Below are positions 58,688 through 64,000 of a stretch of 64,000 nt of DNA, piece after piece. The stretch is from CAMEON01 sp964427175 (lineage in GTDB: Bacteria > Bacillota > Clostridia > Oscillospirales > CAG-272). Every line of letters begins with the position of its first letter. The first letter of the stretch is position 1. Location of the stretch: contig CAYRTP010000001.1 of the NCBI GenBank assembly GCA_964427175.1, forward strand, positions 22,310-86,309. Reading direction: 5' to 3'. Under the pieces are notes generated by a model. That model was not told the origin of the DNA, searched no databases, and worked only from the letters and a program-made list of their open reading frames with translations. The position numbers and the translations under genes were made by a program.

Positions 58688-59746
58688 TTATTTGAGGATC
58701 TTTCTAAATCTTCCATCATCACTTTCGGTTATATCCGCAAGCATTTGATCCAACAGTCGATTTGCCGACACATAATCTTCGTTTTGTACTAATTTTTCCA
58801 GAGAATTTTCATTATACACGATTCTTGAAAACCACAGTGAATGGTAGAGTGTATAAATTTCCCATGCTACTTCAGCTTCTTCCTCACTCAATTCTCTGAC
58901 AGACAGATAGCCGTTCAGAAGTGCAGGAAAGAATTGCTCTCTGATGTTTTGGTCTGTTCCTTCGGGAAGATCCATTTCATAAGCAGTCAAAAGTCCCTCC
59001 AAAACCAGATCGGAAACCAACACTATATCTCCGGCATTGTTATAGTCAAACACAGTGAGTACATCTTTCCCATAAACGAGATTGTTTATAGATATATCTC
59101 CTTGAACTGTTGCTTTCGGAAGTTTATCCCACGCAGATCGTATCACCTCTAATTTTTCAATTCTATGATTCTTTATCTGTTCAATGACAGCCTGATCAAG
59201 ATATTCATTTTCACATATCTTGCAAAAATCCTCGTATGCGTCAACATCATTCTGATGTGCAGCCGAAAAAAGTGTTCCGCACCCAATCTCATAATTGTTA
59301 TTAAGAGAGATAATATGCATACGAGCCATCAGTTCACCTATCTTGTAAGAAATCTCTGTATTTATTTCTGTGATTTCTTCACCGCACCAATCCTCAAGAG
59401 TTACATTGCACGGAAGATTGTTGTAGACATACTCATTGCAGTATTTTCCATTGGCTGTATAACATTTCGGAGTAATAATTCCATTCTTACGCATGAATTC
59501 TGAAAATGCACTTTGCTTTTCAATTTTTTCACGGTCTTCAAGCAAATTGTTTTCTTGAATGTCTACAATTTTTATGACTACTCGCTTTCCGTTTCCCAAA
59601 AGAACAGATAAAACAAATTTTACTTTCCATCCGTATTCGTCATAATAGTTTAAGTACTCTTTTTGTTCGCTGAAAACCGTGTCAAAGCCATATAATTTCA
59701 AGATGGCTTTAATGTCGCTTTCTGGAAACTTTTTCTTATCTGTCAT
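58688..59746 (-). CDS. APH/choline-kinase-fold phosphotransferase, AT-rich
   Basis: 352 aa from the ATG at 59,746, preceded by AAGGAGG; the longer frame to 59,791 has none. Kinase-like motifs: 'KRVVIKIVDIQENN' (Lys), 'ATVQGDISINNLVYG' (Brenner-type loop with D and N) and 'VFDYNNAGDIVLVSDLVLEG' (metal Asp). Related to APH/HSK2-type kinases. The gene is clearly AT-richer than all flanking genes, with different codon use, so it is probably a recent arrival. It sits directly beyond the second rlmD array. Confidence 0.75.
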   Translation of the reverse strand: MTDKKKFPESDIKAILKLYGFDTVFSEQKEYLNYYDEYGWKVKFVLSVLLGNGKRVVIKIVDIQENNLLEDREKIEKQSAFSEFMRKNGIITPKCYTANGKYCNEYVYNNLPCNVTLEDWCGEEITEINTEISYKIGELMARMHIISLNNNYEIGCGTLFSAAHQNDVDAYEDFCKICENEYLDQAVIEQIKNHRIEKLEVIRSAWDKLPKATVQGDISINNLVYGKDVLTVFDYNNAGDIVLVSDLVLEGLLTAYEMDLPEGTDQNIREQFFPALLNGYLSVRELSEEEAEVAWEIYTLYHSLWFSRIVYNENSLEKLVQNEDYVSANRLLDQMLADITESDDGRFRKILK

Positions 59747-59771
59747 AGTCTTTCCTCCTTTTTGGCACTTA

Positions 59772-59932
59772 GTGAAGTTTTTTCTTTGCAAAAGTGAAGT
59801 TCAGTTTGCCCACTTCGCCGTCAGGCGAAACTTCACTCACGCAGTGAACTTCACGGCCGAAGGCAACTTCACTTGCCCGCAAGGGCAAACTTAGTTGTCG
59901 AATCGTCGTGTCAAAGACACGACCGATTCGAC
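59772..59932. repeat. Palindrome array fused to the 3' end of the second rlmD gene
   Basis: The hairpin 59,897-59,932 (GTCGAATCGTCGTGTC, AAA, inverse with one bulged base) consists of the last rlmD codons and their inverted copy. Beyond it AACTTCAC occurs at 59,865, 59,847 and 59,829, an exact 18-base period, separated by short palindromes (GGCCGAAGGC, TCACGCAGTGA, CGCCGTCAGGCG), and in inverse orientation at 59,794 and 59,772. Confidence 0.8.
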
Positions 59933-61321
59933 ATGCCCCGTCCTCGGAAACAGATCCACAGGCTGCACCTCCCCGATCTCATACCCGAACTCCCGGAACA
60001 CCGCGCAATCCCGCCCCAAAGTCTCGGGCTCGCAGGAGATATAGACCACGCGGCGGATGTCCCGACGGGCGATCTCCCGGATCAGCTCGCGGGTGGTGCC
60101 CTTGCGGGGTGGGTCGATGACGGCAATGTCGGGGGAGGGCGCACCGCCCTCCTCGGCGGCGGCCAGGAATTTATGGGCATCCGAAGCGTCCCCGCAGAAG
60201 AAGCGGGCGCGGTCGGGGCTCAGGCCGTTCAGGGCGGCGTTGACCTTGGCGCACTCCACCGCCTCGGGGATGATCTCGATGCCCGTCACGTCGGCTACGC
60301 GGTCGGACATGGACAGTCCAATGCTCCCCGCGCCGCAGTACAGGTCTGCCAGGTGCTCGGCACCCGTCAGCTCCGCCATGTCGGCGGCGGTGTTGTAGAG
60401 GAGCTCGGCGGCATCGTGGTTGACCTGGTAGAAGGACCCCGCGGACAGGCGGAGCCGCTTGCCGCAGAGGGTGTCCTCCAGATAATCCTTGCCCCACAGG
60501 GTGACAAATTTCTCTCCCAGCACCACGTTGGTGTTCTCGCAGTTGATGTTGAGCAGGATCCCGCAAAGCTTCGGAAACTGCCCCACCAGCTCGTGGACCA
60601 GCCCTTCGGCGGCCTGCTTGGGGAGCTGTTTTTGGTTGATAACCAAGGTCAAAAGCACCGCGCCGTCGGCGGCGGAGCGGAGGTAGATGTGGCGCAGGGT
60701 ACCCTTGCCGCTCTCCTCGTCATAGGCGGTCACGCGGTAACGGTCGCAGAGTTTGCAGACCGCGCGGACCAGCTCACCGAAGGCATCGGGCTGGAGGGCG
60801 CAGTCGGAGCAGGGAATGACCTTGTGGGTCTTGGCGGCGTAGAAGCCCGCTTCCATGCCGTTCTTGCCCTGACGGACGGGGTACATCCCCTTGTTGCGGT
60901 AGCCGCGGGTCACGTGCTCGCCGTCCCGCTTGACGGTCAGCACGGGGCGGACGGTCACGTCGGACAGCCCCGCCTGGCGGAAGGCTTGCTTCACCCGCTC
61001 ATGCTTGGAGCGGAGCTCGTCCTCATACTTGAGGTGGCGGTAGACGCACCCGCCGCAGGCCTCGGGAGCGTTGCAGAAGACCTCCTCCGCCCGCATGGGG
61101 GAGGGGGCGAGGATCTCTGTGAGCTTGCCCACGCAAAAGGACTTGGTGCGCTTGATGACCTGGGCCGAGACCACGTCCCCCGTGACCGAGCCCTTGACAA
61201 AGATCACCAGCCCGTCGGGGAGCCGTCCCACCCCGCAACCCAGGTTGTTGAGGTCGGAGATGGTCACCGTGACCATCTCGGGGCGGGCCTCACGCTGATT
61301 ATTTTTTGGCTGTTTAGACAT
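59891..61321 (-). CDS. RlmD/RumA-like 23S rRNA (uracil-5) methyltransferase with TRAM domain
   Basis: 476 aa. An N-terminal TRAM domain ('VTVTISDLNNLGCGVGRLPD', 'VFVKGSVTGDVVSAQV'-like) precedes the iron-sulfur site 'CNAPEACGGCVYRHL'. The SAM site is 'LADLYCGAGSIGLSMS', with 'VIDPPRKGTTRELI' and catalytic 'VYISCEPETLGRDC'. The end 'FPRTGHVESVVSLTRRFDN' overlaps the palindrome array. It overlaps the phosphatase gene upstream by eight bases, so the two are cotranscribed. Confidence 0.93.
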   Translation of the reverse strand: MSKQPKNNQREARPEMVTVTISDLNNLGCGVGRLPDGLVIFVKGSVTGDVVSAQVIKRTKSFCVGKLTEILAPSPMRAEEVFCNAPEACGGCVYRHLKYEDELRSKHERVKQAFRQAGLSDVTVRPVLTVKRDGEHVTRGYRNKGMYPVRQGKNGMEAGFYAAKTHKVIPCSDCALQPDAFGELVRAVCKLCDRYRVTAYDEESGKGTLRHIYLRSAADGAVLLTLVINQKQLPKQAAEGLVHELVGQFPKLCGILLNINCENTNVVLGEKFVTLWGKDYLEDTLCGKRLRLSAGSFYQVNHDAAELLYNTAADMAELTGAEHLADLYCGAGSIGLSMSDRVADVTGIEIIPEAVECAKVNAALNGLSPDRARFFCGDASDAHKFLAAAEEGGAPSPDIAVIDPPRKGTTRELIREIARRDIRRVVYISCEPETLGRDCAVFREFGYEIGEVQPVDLFPRTGHVESVVSLTRRFDN

Positions 61322-62000
61322 AGAATTCCTTTCCGTCCTCCAGGCGCAGGCAGGCCAGACGGCCGCCGCGGCCCAGTCCGCAGTCCATGAAAATGGTCCC
61401 GTTGCCGTAGAAGATGCGGTCTGCCCCGCCGTTGGCCTCGGAGGTGGGGGTGTGGCCGCAGATGATGGTCTTGTCCTCGAAATACTTGGCGGTGGGATCG
61501 ATGGACTCCGAGAAGAAGTCCTCGGGCTCCAGCCAATCCAGCTCCAGGTCGGGGGTGAAGTCGTAGATGCCCTGATGGAGCAGGAGGTAATCGCGGCCGT
61601 TCACCGTGACCTCCTCGTAGAGGGGCATATCCGACAGGTAGTCGATGATGCCCTCCTGCATATCCTTGTCCAGGGCGCGGTAGCCCTCCAGGGTGGTGCG
61701 GCCGCCGTCCTGGACCCATTCGGTCATGGCGGAGACGAAATCCTCGTCGGGAGCCTGGCCCGCCTGCATCTTCTCGTAGCCCGTCAGCATCTTGACGGCG
61801 GTGAAATCGTGCTCGCCCGCGATGGGGTAGACGTTGAGGCGGTAGCTCATATCCTCCACCAGGCCCATGGGGTCGGGGCCGTAGTCCACGATGTCGCCCA
61901 GGACGTAGAGCACGTCGCGGTCGGCGTTGAAGCGGATGGTTTGGAGCAGGGTTTTATATTCCTCCAGGTGTCCGTGGAGGTTGGAAACAACGTAGGTCAT
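61314..62000 (-). CDS. PPP-family (ApaH/PrpE-like) metallophosphatase with altered metal site
   Basis: 228 aa; ATG at 62,000 with AAAGGACC upstream, the longer frame running into the promoter. The order of PPP motifs is kept: 'VVSNLHGHLEEY', 'VLGDIVDYGPDPMG', 'IAGEHDF', 'LLHQGIYDF', 'IICGHTPTS'. Two usual ligands differ: the first Asp of SD(I/L)HG is N7, and GN(H)D/E is GEHD. The enzyme may have altered metal use or reduced activity. A consensus promoter drives it together with the downstream rlmD. Confidence 0.82.
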   Translation of the reverse strand: MTYVVSNLHGHLEEYKTLLQTIRFNADRDVLYVLGDIVDYGPDPMGLVEDMSYRLNVYPIAGEHDFTAVKMLTGYEKMQAGQAPDEDFVSAMTEWVQDGGRTTLEGYRALDKDMQEGIIDYLSDMPLYEEVTVNGRDYLLLHQGIYDFTPDLELDWLEPEDFFSESIDPTAKYFEDKTIICGHTPTSEANGGADRIFYGNGTIFMDCGLGRGGRLACLRLEDGKEFYV

Positions 62001-62050
62001 GGTAAGGTCCTTTCTGCGCGTGGCGCGGGAGAGATAAATATACATCCTGT

Positions 62051-62079
62051 ATTATACTATATAGGGCGTGAAATGTCAA
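62051..62079 (-). promoter_or_regulatory. Promoter of phosphatase-rlmD operon
   Basis: Reverse strand TTGACA (62,079-62,074), 17 bp, TATAAT (62,056-62,051). Perfect hexamers, about 50 bases before the start. Confidence 0.9.
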
Positions 62080-62172
62080 GGGGAAGCGGGAATATGAGGG
62101 CGGGGGAGGGAAGAAAAAAAGGCCCCGCAACCATAAGGAGGAGGCTTTACAAATGTGTTTCGTTATGCGTAG

Positions 62173-62253
62173 GGGAGGCTATCAGCCTCCCGCGAATTTC
62201 AAAAGAACACGATATCCTTGCCTTTTGAGATGACGGGAGGCTGATAGCCTCCC
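62173..62253. repeat. Nested inverted-repeat element, 81 bp
   Basis: GGGAGGCTATCAGCCTCCC (62,173-62,191) and its exact reverse complement GGGAGGCTGATAGCCTCCC (62,235-62,253) flank a core that also pairs (CAAAAG/CTTTTG). Each arm is itself nearly palindromic. It resembles a small mobile palindromic element between two leftward genes. Confidence 0.7.
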
Positions 62254-62278
62254 GTACACGGGGTTGCGGATTCGTTAT

Positions 62279-62920
62279 TTATGTTTCATGTTCGTGTATT
62301 GAGGAAAAACCTGTACTATTACTGACCAAAAAATCCGGGAAATTAGGGATTTTTTGGTTACCAAGTATCGAACGAATAAACGAATCCGTTTCATTTTCAA
62401 CAGGGAGCACGACCAAATTTTCCTTGATCATATTTTCCACAGAAGACATTCCGTTGGCTTCCTCATCAATGAGCGATGTATCGATCGGGGTATTCGATAA
62501 AACATAATACCCAATTTTTACAGAACACTTACAGATGGGAAAAGGTATATGTAGAACGCATACATACAATGCGCGGGACACGTCAACGCCGGATTTGTAT
62601 TTCCCGCAATCATTCAAAATTTTTTGGCTATCATAGCAATATTCTGCATCTCTTAATCTCAACGTCCGCAGAGAGGCTCGAAAAATGACCCCCCATAAAA
62701 TAGTGAGACCCACTATAATAACATATAGCATACCGATTTGATCTTGAATTGCAAGCGCCCAACATACGCCTAGCATAAAACCCAAACTACAATGAAGAAA
62801 CGGTATGGCAATTGGCCAAATCTTGCGTTGATCAGAGGGCATAAGATATTTTTTAGTTGGCATATTTGACACGATATAATCCCCTTTCTTCTGACATAAC
62901 CCCAATTTTCTCGTTTTCAT
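62279..62920 (-). CDS. Hypothetical AT-rich membrane protein
   Basis: 213 aa. Two adjacent membrane helices near residues 37-57 and 64-82 (PIAIPFLHCSLGFMLGVCWA; LYVIIVGLTILWGVIF), then a soluble alpha/beta C-terminal domain with 'LHIPFPICKCSVKIGYYVL'. The gene is clearly AT-richer than its neighbours. No family recognised. No strong ribosome site at the first ATG; the ATG encoding MPTKKYL could also be used. Confidence 0.55.
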   Translation of the reverse strand: MKTRKLGLCQKKGDYIVSNMPTKKYLMPSDQRKIWPIAIPFLHCSLGFMLGVCWALAIQDQIGMLYVIIVGLTILWGVIFRASLRTLRLRDAEYCYDSQKILNDCGKYKSGVDVSRALYVCVLHIPFPICKCSVKIGYYVLSNTPIDTSLIDEEANGMSSVENMIKENLVVLPVENETDSFIRSILGNQKIPNFPDFLVSNSTGFSSIHEHET

Positions 62921-63048
62921 TTTGAGTAGATAGAGGCGACTTGCTTTTGGTCATTTTCCATTATAGCATGTTTTATCCGAAAAGTCAAGGCTACTCCTAA
63001 AGAATGAATTTAAGGCCTCCTCCCTATCCCATCCCCGCACTTTCCCCC

Positions 63049-63077
63049 TTGACAACGTCCCGAAAATGTGCTATGAT
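63049..63077 (+). promoter_or_regulatory. Promoter of Clp ATPase gene
   Basis: TTGACA, 17 bp, TATGAT, 56 bases before the start codon. No CIRCE or CtsR-type repeat is seen around it. Confidence 0.85.
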
Positions 63078-63133
63078 ATACAATGAGAAAGTAGTTTTTC
63101 TCAAATCGCAACCCAAGCAAAGGAAATAATGAT

Positions 63134-64000
63134 ATGGTCATGTGTGCAAGATGCCACAAGCGGATCGCTGTGGTCTTTATAACCAAAATGGAAAACGGAC
63201 AGAGAACCTCGGAGGGCCTGTGTATGCGGTGCGCCAAGGAGGTGGGCTTGCCCGTCAATAATATGCTGGACGGCCTGGCAGGGCAGATGGGCATCACCCC
63301 CGAACAGGTCGCTGCCATGGAGGATTCCATGAACGAGATGATGAACGCCCCCTCCGAGAGTGACGGCGTGGAGGACGGCGGCGCCCCCGCCATTGATATG
63401 CCCAGCCTCTTTGGCGAGGACGGCGAGGGTGCCCCCGATGGCGCGGGTGCTCCCGATGCCCTGAACAACCTGGGCAAGAGCCTCTCCGCCCTCTTTGGCG
63501 AGATGAAGCAGGGCGACAACACTCCCGCCCCCAAGCGGGAAGCTCCCAAGGGCGGCCGCGGTCAGTCCAAGCAGAACCCCAAGGACGGCAAGCAGCTCAA
63601 ATACCTCACCACCTACTGCCGCAACCTCACCGAGGCCGCCCGCCGCGGGAAGCTGGACCGCATCGTAGGCCGTGAGCGGGAGCTGTCGCGGGTCATCCAG
63701 ATCCTCTGCCGCCGCCAGAAGAACAACCCCTGCCTCATCGGTGAGCCCGGCGTGGGTAAGACCGCCATTGCCGAGGCCCTGGCCATCCGCGTGGCCAAGG
63801 GCGAGGTGCCTTACAAGCTGAAAAATAAGGAGATCTACCTGGTGGATCTCACCGCCCTGGTGGCGGGGACCCAGTTCCGCGGACAGTTCGAGTCCCGCAT
63901 CCTGGGCCTGCTCTCCGAGGTCCAGTCCGAGGGGAATATCATCCTGGTCATCGACGAGGTCCACAACATCGTGGGCACGGGGGCCGCAATGGTTCACGCA
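63134..64000 (+). CDS. Clp protease ATP-binding subunit (ClpC/ClpB-like), 3' end outside window
   Basis: 289 codons are visible, AAAGGAA upstream. Instead of the usual Clp N-domain the protein starts with a Cys4 knuckle, CARC (C4, C7) and CMRC (C30, C33), then an acidic Gly/Ala/Asp-rich linker. The AAA+ domain begins at about residue 165: 'LTEAARRGKLDRIVGRERE', Walker A 'GEPGVGKTA' (K209), 'LVAGTQFRGQFESRI' and Walker B 'IILVIDEVHNIVGTG'. It should unfold substrates for ClpP or act as a disaggregase. Confidence 0.92.
   Translation, partial: MVMCARCHKRIAVVFITKMENGQRTSEGLCMRCAKEVGLPVNNMLDGLAGQMGITPEQVAAMEDSMNEMMNAPSESDGVEDGGAPAIDMPSLFGEDGEGAPDGAGAPDALNNLGKSLSALFGEMKQGDNTPAPKREAPKGGRGQSKQNPKDGKQLKYLTTYCRNLTEAARRGKLDRIVGRERELSRVIQILCRRQKNNPCLIGEPGVGKTAIAEALAIRVAKGEVPYKLKNKEIYLVDLTALVAGTQFRGQFESRILGLLSEVQSEGNIILVIDEVHNIVGTGAAMVHA

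Noticed and set aside
59772..59932. CRISPR array
   Set aside because: The repeated word is only 8 bases and the units between are palindromes of about 10 bases; there are no cas genes.

Overview
The window holds two parts: most of a prophage (about 1-36,235, left end outside the window) and a stretch of GC-rich bacterial chromosome (about 36,235-64,000). Strong AGGAGG ribosome sites, TTGACA-17-TATAAT promoters, a tRNA-Gly with encoded CCA, a Clp ATPase with an N-terminal Cys4 knuckle, a DUF554 protein, a PTS_EIIC_2 protein, two RlmD-type 23S rRNA methyltransferases and phage capsid proteins carrying Firmicutes-type Prp cleavage motifs all point to a Clostridia host, probably an uncultured gut Oscillospirales. 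That taxonomic reading is inference.

Prophage early region (1-7,480). A divergent leftward gene (cut by the window edge) faces a rightward operon of small regulators (two HTH proteins, a membrane protein), a ParB-like protein preceded by three 11-bp-phased direct repeats, zinc-ribbon proteins including a Lar-like one, a protein with a DUF6017-like C-terminus, an HUH rolling-circle Rep homologue and a Cys-rich protein. A strong terminator ends it.

Prophage late region (7,644-33,090). Gene order is small terminase, large terminase, long portal, a Prp-type cysteine protease, scaffold, N4-gp56-type major capsid protein, connector, tail hub, a 744-aa repeat protein, a 2,566-aa polyvalent virion protein, a receptor-binding protein and a fibre. 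There is no tape measure, major tail protein or sheath, so a short-tailed (podovirus-like) virion is likely. The scaffold and the capsid protein both carry the (L)xLQ(F/L)FA motif cut by Prp, so capsid maturation looks self-contained. After the fibre come a 28-codon stub of an amidase endolysin and a run of membrane proteins including a probable holin, ending in a terminator.

Prophage terminal module (33,130-36,090). Six compact genes with no named function follow: a Gly-rich/coiled-coil protein, a polyampholyte protein, a papain-like candidate and three others. This cluster ends at terminators next to the 3' end of a leftward tRNA-Gly(CCC), a plausible attachment site. No integrase is visible.

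Chromosome (36,235-64,000). Genes include a 31-aa Cys-rich membrane peptide, DUF554 and PTS_EIIC_2 transporter-like proteins, an XRE regulator, an unknown gene, a VTT-domain protein with an OmpR/HK two-component pair, a DUF2079 membrane protein, an RsmF-like methyltransferase, ASCH, two GNATs, an APH(3')-like kinase, a thioesterase, a polysaccharide deacetylase, metallophosphoesterases, two RlmD paralogues, an FAD oxidoreductase, a GH78-like glycosidase, a second kinase-like gene of AT-rich foreign composition, and the start of a Clp ATPase. Both rlmD genes end in a near-perfect hairpin formed by an inverted copy of their own last codons, followed by arrays of a constant 7-8-nt word separated by short palindromes. 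These arrays and the prophage Prp capsid circuit are the most noteworthy observations.
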